Assembly: GCA_025602905.1 (NCBI GenBank)
Contig: JAHLKI010000004.1
Location: 682,001-746,000 of the forward strand
Source of the DNA: Phlyctochytrium arcticum
Taxonomy: Eukaryota > Chytridiomycota > Chytridiomycetes > Chytridiales > Chytridiaceae
Direction: 5' to 3'
DNA: 64,000 bases
Shown here: one piece after another, positions 47,514 through 59,277 of the stretch
Numbering within the stretch: the first letter of the stretch is position 1
Layout: the number at the start of each line of letters is the position of its first letter
Notes under the pieces: generated by a model
Told to the model about the DNA's origin: nothing
The model's database searches: none
The model's input: only the letters and a program-made list of their open reading frames with translations
Made by a program: the position numbers and the translations under genes

Positions 47514-48525
47514 TCACAGATCTAAATCCAATAGCTCTTCATGATCAACATGAGGCTGCTCTGCATCCTTCCCTGGTGAATGCGCCCCAAAGTCGGCAAG
47601 CATCGTATCTGAATGGACTGGTTCCGGTGTCTTTACTGTACCGTCCGTCGCTTGTGATTCGTTAGCCATTAGCCGGTTATACTTGTTCAATATCCACATA
47701 CCTTCTGTCTCTGCTGGCGCCGCAACGCCCATTGCATGGCCGCCTTGGAAAAGAAGACTATGTCGCATATGATGATCTTGAGGAATTGGAGGCTCGTGCG
47801 GTCGATCTGGGATCTCGGAATCCATGGTATACTTTGCAATCTTGATTGAATAAGAGATCAACTCGTCGACATTGATTGGTTCTGTGATGATAATGATGCG
47901 TTACTTCCGGATTGGGCCCATAACAGCATAGTCACAATGCATACCATTTCTTGATTCATCAGCTTCCTGCAGAGTCTCCCGCGCCGTGTCAAGCAGCTCA
48001 TTCAGTCCATCTTGCTTCTCCCCCAACTGCCGTGTGAAATCCATGATGCTGACTTCTTGATCTAGTAGTTTCATCTGGACGGACTTGACTTCGTCTTGCA
48101 GCCGCTGATGACCTTCCACTGTCAAAAACTTAATGACGAGAGCAGGACTGACTGCTTCAAATGTAACCCTTACGTCGAGTAACAAAACTTGAAAGATCTG
48201 CATCCAAATCTACCAGTTTTCGCATGACATCAACTGGACTTTGCGTTATTATGGGATTTGGATCGGTTCCCACTGTCACGGCTTCGCCCATGCCAGAAAT
48301 CCCATGTTGATTCGCATCTCTTCCTGTTTTTGTCAGGTATTCAAAGCTCCCGAAAAGCTCATTGACAAGTTTGATGTATTCGGGAAAAATCCTATTTGTA
48401 TTTTTTTGGATGTTAGACGGTTACAAAGGGAAATCGTTGGTTCGCGCGGACCTGTTTGCAACATTGGCTATTGTTTCTGAGCTGTCAGACGTAGGCGATA
48501 CTTCGGAAGACGCTTCAAACGGCAT
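47514..48525 (-). CDS. MED4: Mediator complex subunit 4 (MED4)
   Basis: Middle-module subunit of Mediator, bridging activators and RNA polymerase II. The ATG at 48525 gives MPFEASSEVSPTSDSS; joined exons continue IFPEYIKLVNELFGSFEYL, VMRKLVDLDADLSSFVTR, LEGHQRLQDEVKSVQMKLLD, FTRQLGEKQDGLNELL (coiled coil), then the MED4 signature EPINVDELISYSIKIAKYTM followed by PPIPQDHHMRHSLLFQG. Introns: a GTCCGC-donor intron after AACAG, one before LEGHQ using acceptor TTGACAG, and one before EPINV. The C-terminal tail is acidic. It is divergent from the WRAP53-like gene, with 131 bp between start codons. Confidence 0.85.
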
Positions 48526-48656
48526 GGTGGAGAGAGTACCGTAACCGTCGGATCTTGATTTTTGCTGAACGACAAACACGATACCTTCAGCGAAAGTAAA
48601 CAAACGGCAGGTGCTGAAATCGCTTTGGGAGGTCAAGATAGTACGTGAGCAAGGCC

Positions 48657-50455
48657 ATGGCGGATGGATATGAGGACCCCGAGCAGCCGACTCTTATTGA
48701 TGACCTTCAACATAATGGGATTTCTGACCCCCCAAGCGAACCATTAGCCGCCAAAACCTTGAGTGAAGCTCTGCCATCCTACGGCGACTTTTTACATACC
48801 AGCACTGAAGACGACTTGCCACCAATATCCTTCCAAGAGCCGACCTACCAGTACGATTATGAATTCGCAAAGGATTCCATACAAGTGGCATCTACTCAGC
48901 GTAGTCTCTGTCATCGTTTAACCAACCCAAGATCGGGCAAAGGTAACATCAACTTTGTCAAATTTGGAAAATGGTAAAAGATCTATATATGTCTCCTATT
49001 CTATTTGACCTGACTAAGACAGTGTTGGTGTAGGAGTCCGGACGGCACATGTCTTCTTTCGTCAACAAATGAGGACAAGCTTTTGATCTTTGAAAAGTAT
49101 AAGCTGAGTCTTGACAAACTTTCAGTTTCCATTGTTTATATATCTTGCATTCAGGCCAGCATCCGTCACAGATTTCACCACAATACATACCGAACCACTC
49201 AAGCCAGTATTATCAATACAGGAGCCCGAAGCAGTTTATGATCTTGCCTGGTATCCCCACATGTCATCTGCTGGTAGGACGCCTGTTGCATTTCCACTAG
49301 CTGGCACTAAGAACCCTCCTGATAGATCCAGCAACATGTTGCTTCTTGAGCAGTGTCAGGGATCATCCTGTGCGTATGTGGGATGCCTATACAGGACAAG
49401 TAGGTAATCAATTCTGTTTCGGGGCGACTATAACCGTCTTAATCGTTCTGTCAAGATCCGTTGTTCCTACACCGCGAATGATCACCTGGAGCAGGTGATA
49501 GCACCCACAGCCTTGACTTTCAATCTTGATGGCAGCAGGTATGTAGTATGTTTTCGAGACTTTGGTCAGTCACTGATGATGAAGTCAGCATCTACTGCGG
49601 ATTTGAGAATCACATCCAGATCTTCTCCGTCGACCGACCCGGCAATACGGGCAAGCGGGTCCAAATCACTCCAACAAAGAAATCACGTAAAGGCCAAAAA
49701 GGTTTGGTTTAGCTTTAAAAATACTTTCCGATGACCAACAGATCGCACTTATAGGTCTTGTATCCGCTATTGCATTCAACCCTGATCGCTCCGGAATGTA
49801 TGCTTTAGGCACATTCGCCCGCTCAGTTGGCCTCTACGACGAGCTCAACAATGATCTTCTCCATCTTCTTCACCTGACTGACGGCGCCGGCATTACCCAA
49901 ACACAGTTCACACCAGATGGCCGCAAGTTGTTGGTTGCGAGTCGTAAATCAGATGCAATAAAGGTCTGGGACATACGAAACACCGGCGAAGTAGTGGCGC
50001 GTTTAGAGAGGAAGGGGGATACAAACCAGCGGATTTGGTTTGATATAGATGGTACAGGAAAGTGGTGCTCCACCGGCGATGAATCGGGAAAAGTGAAGAT
50101 CTTTAACCTGGATACATTCGAGATTGTTTACGACTTTCAAGCGCACAAAGGTAAGCAATTGTGCGAGCAACATTCCATCCCAAGCAAATGCCTGACTGGT
50201 ATGAATTCAGATATCACGTCTTCAATATCATGGCATCCCACGCTCCCGTTGTTGGCCACAACATCTGGACAGCGGCGGCAGCTCATGTCTGCTACTGTTT
50301 CGACAGATGGCGATGGTTGCATCACTTCAATGAACGATGAGGATGGGATCTCAACGCCGGTGGACAGCCAAGTAGCTCTTTGGGGAGTTCCATACAAATG
50401 GCCGTGGGATGAACAGTCATGTGATCCTCCGATGGAGATGGATACGACTAAATAA
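48657..50455 (+). CDS. WRAP53: WRAP53/TCAB1-like WD40 protein (telomerase and scaRNA biogenesis)
   Basis: WD40 scaffold; the animal protein binds CAB-box scaRNAs and telomerase RNA in Cajal bodies. Start ATG 48657 (MADGYEDPEQPT); the frame also runs 12 nt further upstream without ATG. Exon joins: NINFVKFGKW|SPDGTCLLSSTNEDKLLI; EPEAVYDLAWYPHMSSA|DPATCCFLSSVRDHPVRM with WDAYTGQ; NDHLEQVIAPTALTFNLDGS; SIYCGFENHIQIFSVDRPG; GLVSAIAFNPDRSGMYALGT; ITQTQFTPDGRKLLVASRKS; TNQRIWFDIDGTGKWCSTGD; ITSSISWHPTLPLLATTSGQ. The YPHMSS, RDHP and TNQRI positions match WRAP53. The yeast counterpart (SWT21) is far more diverged. At least six introns of 40-90 nt. Confidence 0.87.
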
Positions 50456-50532
50456 TTTATTTGATACAAAACGTTAATTTAATTACAAAAGAAGTACAAA
50501 AGTGGAGTGAAGGTGAATAATTGTCGAATAAT

Positions 50533-52353
50533 CTATGGCAGGACAGGGGTTGCTTGTCCTTCAGTCTTGCTAGATGCATCAGTTTCGAGAATGTCCTCGG
50601 CCTTCTCGTTCATGCCTGAACTGACACTGGGGTAACGACCCAGTACACAATCCTCGCGGGGGCCCTTGAGTGACGCCATGTACTCATTCAGCAAACCGCC
50701 AGCGGCGAGGATAAAACCGAGGAAGACCGGTGTGGGCTTAAGAGGACGGGTCTTGTACTCGGGGTGGAATTGCGTGCCGACAAAGAAAGGATGGTCCTTG
50801 AGCTCGACGATGATCATACGTTCGCCCTTCTCGTCTTTGCCAATAAATGACATTCCTGCGTCTTCAATAGTCTTTACGTGTGTGGGGTTGACCTCATATC
50901 GATGACGGTGACGCTCGTGCACAACGTTTGGGCTTCCATATAAACGACGGGTAAGTGTGTTTTCAGTTCCATCCTGGAAAATAGTGACACGATCTCCGAG
51001 ACGCATAGTACCGCCCATAATGGTTGCAGAGATTTCAGGCATGTTGATGACGACAGGGTGGGGGGTATCTTGATCGAGTTCCGCTGAGTTAGCGCCAACG
51101 AGACCACAAACGTTTCGAGCAAACTCGATAACCGCGAGTTGCATTCCAAGACAGATGCCGAGATATGGAATCTTGTTTTCACGGGCCCATTTTGCAGCAG
51201 CAATTTTTCCTTCAGTTCCACGGTGACCAAAGCCACCAGGAACCAAGATACCGCTCGCTCCGACAAGAACTTTCCATGCTTCGTGATACTTGATCGGGTC
51301 CACCGACAAAGTGCCAGTCTCGAGATCAGCGGCTTCCACCCATTCAATGGTAAGTTTCAGATTGCAGGACAGCGCGGCGTGCTCCAAAGCTTTGACCACG
51401 GAAATATAGGAATCCTTCAGGTGCGTGTACTTTCCAACCAAAACAATTTTAACGGCATCATGAAGACGATCGTGGCGGACCGTCAGTTCCTTCCATTTGT
51501 TGTACAACTGCATCGAGTTGGGAGTTTGGTGAGGGATCAGCTGAAGGCGCTTTTCCAATACATCCAGCATGCCTTGCTGGTCCAAAAGTAGAGGAACATG
51601 GTAAACAGACTTGCAGTCATGGACAGCCATAACATGGCTTTTTGGGACGTGACAAAACATGGAAATCTTCTCCTTTACATCGTCATCCAATGGCTTGCTA
51701 CTTCGGCATGCAACCAGATCGGGGGAAAGACCTAATCCGCGCAAGTCGCGCACGCTAGCTTGTGTGGGTTTTGTTTTTTGCTCACCAACAGAGCCCACAA
51801 CTGGGATCAATGAGACATGGATAAGACAAAAGTTTTCGTGTCCCACTCGGAATTGAAATTGCCGCATAGCTTCGACGAATGGGGCAGATTCGATATCCCC
51901 AACGGTACCACCAAGCTCAACAATGCAGACATCAGGAGTCGCACCACTGTCGTCAACGGGAATCTTTGCAACACGTTCAACCCATTCCTGGATGGCATTC
52001 GTGACGTGCGGAACCACTTGCACCGTCTTGCCAAGGTAGTCCCCCTTTCGCTCTCGCTCGATAACGCTTTTGTAGATTTTGCCAGTTGTGATGTTGTTTT
52101 CTCGCGTCAACGTAATGTCCAGAAATCGCTCATAATTTCCAAGATCCAAATCAACTTCACCACCGTCATCGAGAACAAAGACTTCGCCGTGATCAAGAGG
52201 ACTCAGAGTTCCAGCATCAATGTTCAGGTAGGGATCGATCTTGATACTTGTGACTTTGAACCCGCGGGTACGCAACAAAAGCCCAGTGGAGGAGGCAATA
52301 ACTCCCTTGCCGATTCCAGAGATGACACCACCAGTGACGAGAATGTATTTCAT
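50533..52353 (-). CDS. URA7: CTP synthase (URA7/CTPS)
   Basis: Converts UTP to CTP using ATP and glutamine; cytosolic, often filament-forming. Single exon of 606 aa from ATG 52353 ([20 protein letters not shown]). The in-frame ATG 24 nt further out is less likely because the family begins MKYxLVTGG. Synthase domain: [69 protein letters not shown]. Glutaminase domain: [11 protein letters not shown], nucleophile Cys in [15 protein letters not shown], and [12 protein letters not shown]. The Ser/Thr/Glu-rich tail is typical of eukaryotic forms. Divergent from SLA1 with a 614-bp shared upstream region containing an E-box at 52647. Confidence 0.98.
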   Translation of the reverse strand: MKYILVTGGVISGIGKGVIASSTGLLLRTRGFKVTSIKIDPYLNIDAGTLSPLDHGEVFVLDDGGEVDLDLGNYERFLDITLTRENNITTGKIYKSVIERERKGDYLGKTVQVVPHVTNAIQEWVERVAKIPVDDSGATPDVCIVELGGTVGDIESAPFVEAMRQFQFRVGHENFCLIHVSLIPVVGSVGEQKTKPTQASVRDLRGLGLSPDLVACRSSKPLDDDVKEKISMFCHVPKSHVMAVHDCKSVYHVPLLLDQQGMLDVLEKRLQLIPHQTPNSMQLYNKWKELTVRHDRLHDAVKIVLVGKYTHLKDSYISVVKALEHAALSCNLKLTIEWVEAADLETGTLSVDPIKYHEAWKVLVGASGILVPGGFGHRGTEGKIAAAKWARENKIPYLGICLGMQLAVIEFARNVCGLVGANSAELDQDTPHPVVINMPEISATIMGGTMRLGDRVTIFQDGTENTLTRRLYGSPNVVHERHRHRYEVNPTHVKTIEDAGMSFIGKDEKGERMIIVELKDHPFFVGTQFHPEYKTRPLKPTPVFLGFILAAGGLLNEYMASLKGPREDCVLGRYPSVSSGMNEKAEDILETDASSKTEGQATPVLP

Positions 52354-52967
52354 GGCTATGATATCGAAAATGCTCAAGAATTAGAAGATGTCCATACAAC
52401 AAGTCTACCCCCAGCACTGGTTGAGGCTCGCTCGGGCAAATACCTGATAGACCGACTTGGTTTTCACAGCAGTAAAAAGGGAACCCGCAGATAGACGATT
52501 ATAAAAGATATATTGTGATGCAAAGAAGTAATACAGAAAGCTCGAGGTTGGTAGAATGTGAAATCACCAATTCTCAAGCTGCCCGACAATGTCGGGAAAG
52601 AAAAGTTTGCAAGAAAATCCGGAGCTGTTTTGTTGACTTGCTCAGTCACGTGTCCAGCGGCTTAGTGCTTGACCGCGGCGAGGCGGATTGTGACATTCCA
52701 GGAAAACACTCTGTATTGTCACTCTCTTCACGGTCCACCGCCATCACCATCGACTCCCGGAGGCGTCAAGACATTCATAACTCGGGCCGAATAAGAAAGG
52801 ATCTGGACTATCGATTTCTGTTGTTAGCGGCAAAGTTTCTATTAGACTGATCACCATCTGGTTGGACGAGACAGCTCAGCGTATTGGCTTTGGAAGGACG
52901 GAGGTTGTAAATTGGGAGAGGACTTGCTGTATTCATTAGACTTTTTCGTGCGTGGACAATCCCCACC
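52354..52967. other. Shared upstream region of CTP synthase and SLA1
   Basis: No gene is seen. GTCACGTGTC (E-box core CACGTG at 52647-52652) is the same decamer as in the RPS19 promoter. Confidence 0.4.
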
Positions 52968-55900
52968 ATGCACTGCGTTCTGGTTACCCGTGCAGTGTTC
53001 GACTATGTGGCCCAGGAAGATGAAGAGCTATCCGTACAGCAAGGCGCCATCTTATTGATCACAGATACTTCTCAAGAACCATGGTGGAAGGCGGTTCAAA
53101 AACCAACTGATACCTTTGGAGATACGCGCGAAGGACTCATCCCCGCGTCGTATGTAGAAGAGGTAGGATGGAGTTGATGACCAGTTTGAAAACACTGCTA
53201 ATCCGGTTATCCGTACTCTCCAGGCACAACCAATCGCAGTAGTCACTTCTATATACGAGTACGAGGCTCAGGCTCCCGAAGAGATAACCTTCCCCGAAGG
53301 CGCAACCATTCGCATTTTTGAAATGGACGACCCAGATTGGTGGTATGGTCAGTACAGGGACGAAGTGGGGCTGGTCCCGGCGACGTATGTCACCCAAGAG
53401 GTAATTCAGCATCTAGACCTGTCATTAGGCTTGACCCGGTTTAAACGTTGAAATTTTTGAACCTATCAGGATGGTGACGTTCCAGCGGGTCCCCCAGATT
53501 TGGAAGAGCTGCCTCCGATCTCACCCAGGAACACTTCGCCAGTACGGTCTGCGGTTGAACCCTCTGCCACTGCAGACCCTGCTGTACCACAACATCAAAA
53601 GCAACAGCTTCTCTCGGCACTCGGAGGTTTGGGATTCGGTATGCCTAGAAGTACAAGCCATAAATCTATCGAAAACATGGGACCGATGGATATCAAATAC
53701 TGGCCCGTTACGGTAAGCACATTTTGAACAGGGAGAGTCGGAATTTCATCTGACCAGAGTTGCATAAACAGGAAACGGACAAAAAGAAGAAGAAAAACAG
53801 CAGAAAGGGGTACCTAGGAATAAGTGACGAACGCGTACTTTACTTTGTTTCCGATCTCGATGTAAGAAATACCTGGGTGATCACCGCCATAACCTGCTCT
53901 GATATCGTTTTTTTAGACCAAGGACTTGATGGCACGATGGGAGATGGATGAAATTGCAAAGTTTAGCGAAAGGAAGGGTAAAAAGGTTGTGCTGGAGATA
54001 TCTGGTGAAGAACATCAGTTCAACGGTGAGAAGGCCGACATTCAAGCAATAACTGGACGCTGGCAAGAGCTTGTTCATCGGGTAAGTCATTCTTTCTCGG
54101 ACCAATAGAAACAGTTCTGAGACCTTCGTCGTAAAACAGAGAGGCGTCGTCGCCCCTGCCTCAAGCCCAGCAATGCCCCCACCACCGCCGATAGTCACTC
54201 AGCGGCCTCCCAGTCCTATAAAACAACCAATCCCATCGCCTGTCGCTGCGCCGCCCGCGTTTGCGTCTCGGATGCCACAACCTGCAACACCACAGCGATC
54301 GAATAGTCCAGCTCTCAGCGGATCCGTACCAGTTGCTGAACGAAAAATTGCGGTGGCGCTCTACGAGTACACGGCCACCACAGAAGATGAATTGTCTATT
54401 CGAGAGAACGAGAATCTGGTTGTTCTGGATGATTCCGATCCTGAATGGTGGCGTGTTAGAGTGATTGCCAAAAAAGGCCGAGAGGGCTTAGTGCCAGCCT
54501 CGTACGTACAGGTAAGCGTGTAGATGACATCTTTGAATCTCTTGCCATCGTACTGAGGGGTATTCTGCAGATCAAGCAGAAACTTGCGGCTGATGGCGCA
54601 CCTGGCGACGATGGGCAATCACGGCAACATGAGGAAGAGGAGCGTCGTCGTCGTGAAGAACAGGAACGGCAGCGACAGGAGGAAGAAAAACGTCAAGAGG
54701 AGGAGCAACGCCGACGCCAGCAAGAGCAGCTAGAGCAAAGGCAGCGTATGGAGGAAGAGCGTCGGGGGCGGCAGGCTGCCGCACCTGCTCCTACTATACC
54801 AGCGCGGCCTCAGCAGCAGCAACAGCAGCAGCAGCCACACGTACCAGAACCGCCCGTCAGGCCCACTCCAGCTGTTCCTAATGCACGTCCTTTCGGAGCA
54901 GGCGATATTCCATCGCGGCCACAGGCTGCCGTAAGTATGCCTCCCAAGTTGCCAGACCGACCTCCAGAACGACCCCCGGTACCTGCCACCCGGCCTAAGG
55001 TAGACGATGCCAGTGGTGGTGTAAAACCTGATGGTGCAAAGCCAAATCCTAGCAAATTGCGCACATGGACGGATAGGAGTGGGACATTTAGAGTCGATGC
55101 AGAGTTTCTGGGTGTATCAGAGGGAAAAGTTCAGTTGCACAAGACAAACGGAGTATCCATCAAGGTCCCACTGGCCAAGCTGGGTCCTGCAGATATCGAT
55201 CATATCAAGTCGTTACCAGGTTATGCCAATTTGGATGTTCCAATGGCTACCCAAGCGGCACCGAAACCTCCGCAGGAAGTGAGTGCTGCTACATTGGCCG
55301 CTGCCGCATCTATCGCACCGAGGTCTGCAACCGGAAGCTACGTATTCAATGGTTTTGACTGGCGCGATTTCTTGATTAGAGCAGGCGTATCCGCTGGCGA
55401 TGCTGCGATATATGCAGAAAAGTTTGTCGGCGAACGCATGGATCGCTCATTACTTTCAGAGTTGGACCGCGACTTGCTGCGGAATCTGGGAGTGACTGAG
55501 GGGGACATTCTGAGGATTCGAAAGGCTGCTAATTCCCAACAAATCGGAGGAGGCGCATCAACATCAAATCCGCGTGAGCAAGCTGCATTGGCTAGCAATC
55601 TTCAAATGCTGGGTAAAATCGGTGGGGGTGATTCCTTTGGACGAAATGGACCGCAGCGGAAAGGTTCGCGAGGAGGTGGTAATGCTAGCGGGCCCCCCAA
55701 CATGCACGTCATTCAACAGGCGGCAGATTTGCTAAAGGCCAGTGACGGAAAAACAACTCGTTTCTCTCCCCATTCAACACCTCCGGGAACCCCCAGTATG
55801 CCTGGGTCTACTCGATCATCTTTCTCGGGAGCATCTGGCCCTTCAAGGCCCAGCAACAACGATCCGTGGGCAGTGTCGTCTAGTTCTAAACCCCTTATAC

Positions 55901-57388
55901 CAGCTGGCAACATCAAGAACAGCACTTTTAATGCGAACAACAATCCTGCGTTAGTGCAGCAACGGCAGCAACAGGCGTCAATCGCCCAAAAGCAGCAGCA
56001 AGAAGCAGAGATGGCTTTGAAGCAGGCACAGCAAGCACTTGCCAAAGCTCAAGAACAGGCGCGGCAGGCCGCTCAGGTGCAAGCACAAGCAGCCTTGATC
56101 AAAGCCCAGGAGACTGCCCGCCAAGCGGCCCTGATACAACAGCAGACGCAAGCATCATTACTTGCCGCTCAACAACAATCTGCAATGAATGCTCGCTCAC
56201 CCATGATGGCCCCAAATTCGATGAGCTCACCACATCTCGGAAACTCTATGTCAATGCCACCACCACGTCCTTCGAACATGATGATGACCCCACCACTCAT
56301 CCCGACCAACAACAACAATTCGAATTTTGTCCCTGTAGGAACAACAATGAGACCCAACAACACTGGCGGCGGTATGATGAATCCACAAATGGGTGGCGGC
56401 ATGAACATGGGAGGAAACATGGGCAATATGATGAGTCCACAAATGAGCGGTAGCAATTTGGGCGGTAATATGGGCATGATGGGCGGCATGGGAGTCAATA
56501 TGCATGGCACTGGAAATGCCGATTCTGGTAAGCTTTCTTATCACACTATCCCAGCCCGCACCCTCTTACTGTTGAATATAAAAGGTGATCGATATTCTGC
56601 TTTGAAGGGCTTGGACCCTCTTCAACCTTCAGTATTCACCACCCCGCCCAATATGCCTGCACATATGGGTAAGTTGCGACGGCCCAGACACGCGCTTTGA
56701 TGCTTTTGACTAATAAGGTTGGATTTTAGCGCAACAATACCAGCAGCAGCAACAGCAACAAAATTCACGTCCTCAATCGTATATGAGCAATATAAGCTCA
56801 CTCCCTAGTCCAGCGCTGTCTGCTGTTTCGACCATGTCAACCGGCCCCGGAACAATGGGTGGAGGCTTTTCCGGAATGCCTCAAAACTCGAGTATGGGGA
56901 ACACCAACACCACCAGCATGAACTTTTTGCAAGGCGTTGCGCGTGGACCTACCCCGACACCGACATTTGGCAATGGGCCTGGAAACATGGGAATGATGCA
57001 ACCCCAGCAACAGAATATGGGCATGAGCATGGGAATGGGTGGCTTTACTCCTGCATCCACATCGATGGGAGGAAATATTGGTGGGATGGGTATGCCGAAT
57101 GGAATGGGTGGTACTATGGGCGGTAATTTTGGGGGCGGAATGAATCAAATGGGCGGCATGGGTATGCCCAATGGCCCAATGCCAGGAGGGGGAAACATGG
57201 GCAATATGGGTAACATGGGCAACATGGGATTCAATCCCAACATGGGTGGCGGTATGGGCCGTCCACAACAACAACAGCAGCCGCAGCAACAGCAGTTTGG
57301 AATGCCAAACAACATGGGAAATATGGGCATGGGTGGGATGAACAACCCCAACAACAACAACAACAATGGAATGGGCGGATACCGCTGA
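52968..57388 (+). CDS. SLA1: SLA1-like endocytic actin-patch adaptor
   Basis: Cytosolic adaptor linking cargo, clathrin and actin nucleation at endocytic sites. Nine exons join in frame to about 1313 aa. Order: SH3-1 (VTRAVFDYVAQEDEELSVQQ), SH3-2 (VTSIYEYEAQAPEEITFPEG), a linker and PH-like region (MDIKYWPVT, ETDKKKKKNSRKGYLGISDE), a Pro-rich segment, SH3-3 (KIAVALYEYTATTEDELSIR), a Glu/Arg/Gln coil, SHD1 near residues 575-635 (LRTWTDRSGTFRVDAEFLGV) for NPFxD signals, SHD2/SAM near 670-737 (FDWRDFLIRAGVSAGDAAIY), then Gln/Ala coils and a long Met/Gly/Asn/Gln-rich tail. The LxxQxTG repeats phosphorylated by Prk1-type kinases in yeast Sla1 were not found; the tail repeats GGNMG and NMGNMG-like units instead. 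Confidence 0.95.
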
Positions 57389-58355
57389 ACGTCGTCCCAT
57401 GGACGCGTTCCATTTCTTTTAGATTGATAGCCTCATCTCGTTATTTTGCTACATTTGTATACGAACTCCTCCATTTGCTTTTCCTTCATGCTCGAATTGT
57501 CACTCTATGTATTTAGCAGTTTGAAAATTGATTCACAGTGTGTCTTAGCTCTCCTATATATCTTAGAGGTCTTGACAAGACTTGACCCATCTCAACGCGA
57601 CGCGTTCTGGGAGCCATGTGGCTGTAAAGTGTCTTAACGAGTTTTTACATTTTACGCGCGGCTGCTCTGATTGGCTGGCCGGGATGCACGGCTGCCATGG
57701 CAACACGTTTTCCTATATAAGGCGAGCTCGCCCCCTCCCCCTATGGTTTTCTTCATCAAAAAAGCAAGCGCGCCAGCCACAGTGGCGGGAATTGTTACCT
57801 GTAGCAGGGTAGTGGCCCGTCATTGCCAGTGAGGTCTTAGGATCTCTTTGTGTGCCAGACCAACAATGGGGCCCTTTAGGAAGTGATGTCGACGCTGCGG
57901 CGGCTGAGACGATCACGCTCCGATGGGTCCCGACATTTCCGAGACTTTTATTCTCATTATTTGTAAAGGATGAAACCAATTGTGTGTAGCGAGCGTGGCG
58001 GCCAAAGCAAGATTGCTGTTGATGCAAACTGCCGATTTGTGAACAATTTCGTTGACGGAAGATCCTGGGATCTGAGGGGTCTTGGACAGATGCAATGCAT
58101 GGCAGTTGGACACCGGGTGGACTCTCCGTCCCTGTCGTCGCCTTTTGACGATCTGCGAATGAATGGACATGTAAGCGGTAGCCAGATTGCACAGGCCAAC
58201 GATACAACGAATGACCCTCGTACAGCACTCGAACGAATCGCACGCGGGAACAGGAAATGGTTGACGATAACTTAAGGGAAATGTATTTACAAAAATGTCC
58301 ATGGTGGATGAAAGCTTGCTTTGAATGAGATGGATCAAATTCAACCACGGGGAGC
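57389..58355. other. Unassigned interval with a compact promoter and no recognisable gene
   Basis: About 970 bp between SLA1 and ADE8. It contains a CCAAT/X-box/TATA cluster (separate entry) pointing rightward. Overlapping open frames exist downstream on both strands (101 codons on + at 57970-58275; longer ones on - between about 57713 and 58348), but none shows a domain, membrane segment or splice structure I can support. An unknown small protein or a noncoding RNA is possible. Confidence 0.35.
57670..57720 (+). promoter_or_regulatory. CCAAT box, RFX X-box-like palindrome and TATA box cluster
   Basis: ATTGG (reverse CCAAT) at 57670-57674, GCTGCCATGGCAAC at 57691-57704 (one mismatch from a perfect X-box palindrome) and TATATAA at 57714-57720 lie within 51 bp. 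The spacing would place a transcription start near 57745-57755. Confidence 0.5.
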
Positions 58356-59039
58356 TCAGGCTTTTGAGAGTCGCTGAACCATAACTTCCGCGCCCTTCAC
58401 AATCAGGCCATGCTCTACGCTATGTATGCGATTCTCCAAATCCTCCAACGTGTCCGTTTTGAGTATGGGCACAGCTTCTTGTAAAACAACCTCGCCTCGG
58501 TCGACCTCTGGAATGACCTTGTGAACCATAACACCCGTCTCTTTGATGTCTCCAGCCTTGAATGCGGCGTACGCGCGGTCAATCGCATGCGCACCATCAA
58601 ACGCCCCAGGAAGGGCAGGGTGAAGGTTGATAATTTGCCCCGGGTGAAAGTGTTGCAGAAAGTCTGGCGAGAGAATGTGCATCCAGCCTGCTAGCACAAT
58701 GAGATCCGGAGTGATTTCGTTGGAAGTTGATGGGTCGGAAGTTGATGATGGAACGGGGTATAGTTCTGCCAATCGACGCTTGATCTTCTTGGCTACATCG
58801 TTATCGAATTCCACACGAGATTTCCCGGCATCCTTGAACTCCTTCAATGACACGGTAAGAGTGGGGATCCCAGCGTTGGCCGCCCGAGTGAGACCGTACG
58901 CTCCTTTCCGATTTGACACGACAAGGGCAATTTCCGCAGAGAGTTGACCGGTTTTCGAGGCATCTATCAGCGCTTGGAGGTTGGATCCGTTTCCAGATAT
59001 AAGCACGACTATGCGAAGTGGTGATTTCGACGAGGACAT
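58356..59039 (-). CDS. ADE8: Phosphoribosylglycinamide formyltransferase (monofunctional, ADE8)
   Basis: Third step of de novo purine synthesis: transfers a formyl group from 10-formyltetrahydrofolate to GAR. Single exon; ATG at 59039 gives MSSSKSPLRIVVLISGNGSN, 227 aa, like yeast Ade8. An upstream in-frame ATG (59084) would add 15 residues (MMGKSPKMFCQTLCK). Motifs: SGNGSNLQALID (phosphate loop), GAYGLTRAANAGIPT, DLIVLAGWMHILSPDFLQHF, and the catalytic INLHPALPGAFDGAHAIDRA with GVMVHKVIPEVDRGEVVLQE (Asn-His-Asp triad). The enzyme stands alone as usual in fungi, not fused to GARS/AIRS as in animals. An RFX-like ATTGTCATGGCAAC lies 60-73 bp upstream. Confidence 0.96.
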   Translation of the reverse strand: MSSSKSPLRIVVLISGNGSNLQALIDASKTGQLSAEIALVVSNRKGAYGLTRAANAGIPTLTVSLKEFKDAGKSRVEFDNDVAKKIKRRLAELYPVPSSTSDPSTSNEITPDLIVLAGWMHILSPDFLQHFHPGQIINLHPALPGAFDGAHAIDRAYAAFKAGDIKETGVMVHKVIPEVDRGEVVLQEAVPILKTDTLEDLENRIHSVEHGLIVKGAEVMVQRLSKA

Positions 59040-59098
59040 TTTGCAAAGCGTTTGGCAAAACATCTTTGGCGATTTTCCCATCACAAACTCAGATCTGA

Positions 59099-59112
59099 AT
59101 TGTCATGGCAAC
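59099..59112. promoter_or_regulatory. RFX-like CATGGCAAC motif upstream of ADE8
   Basis: ATTGTCATGGCAAC differs at two positions from the palindrome GTTGCCATGGCAAC. It is the third intergenic CATGGCAAC of this window. Confidence 0.4.
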
Positions 59113-59277
59113 AAATTAAGTGACATTCTCGGTTGCGCAGCAGATTCGCATTCGATCTCTCTCCGCTCTACCAACCTACCAAAGACTCCCAGAAAGACTC
59201 GAATCCCGTTCACTTGATGATAAGGGGAAGCAAGGACGTACGGAAAAGGATTCAATTTTACAAAGATCAAACTTAAA

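Noticed and set aside
57713..58348. Long minus-strand open frames upstream of ADE8
   Set aside because: Two frames overlap each other and a plus-strand frame; compositions are mixed (Arg/Ser/His-rich) and no domain, helix or splice signal supports any one of them.
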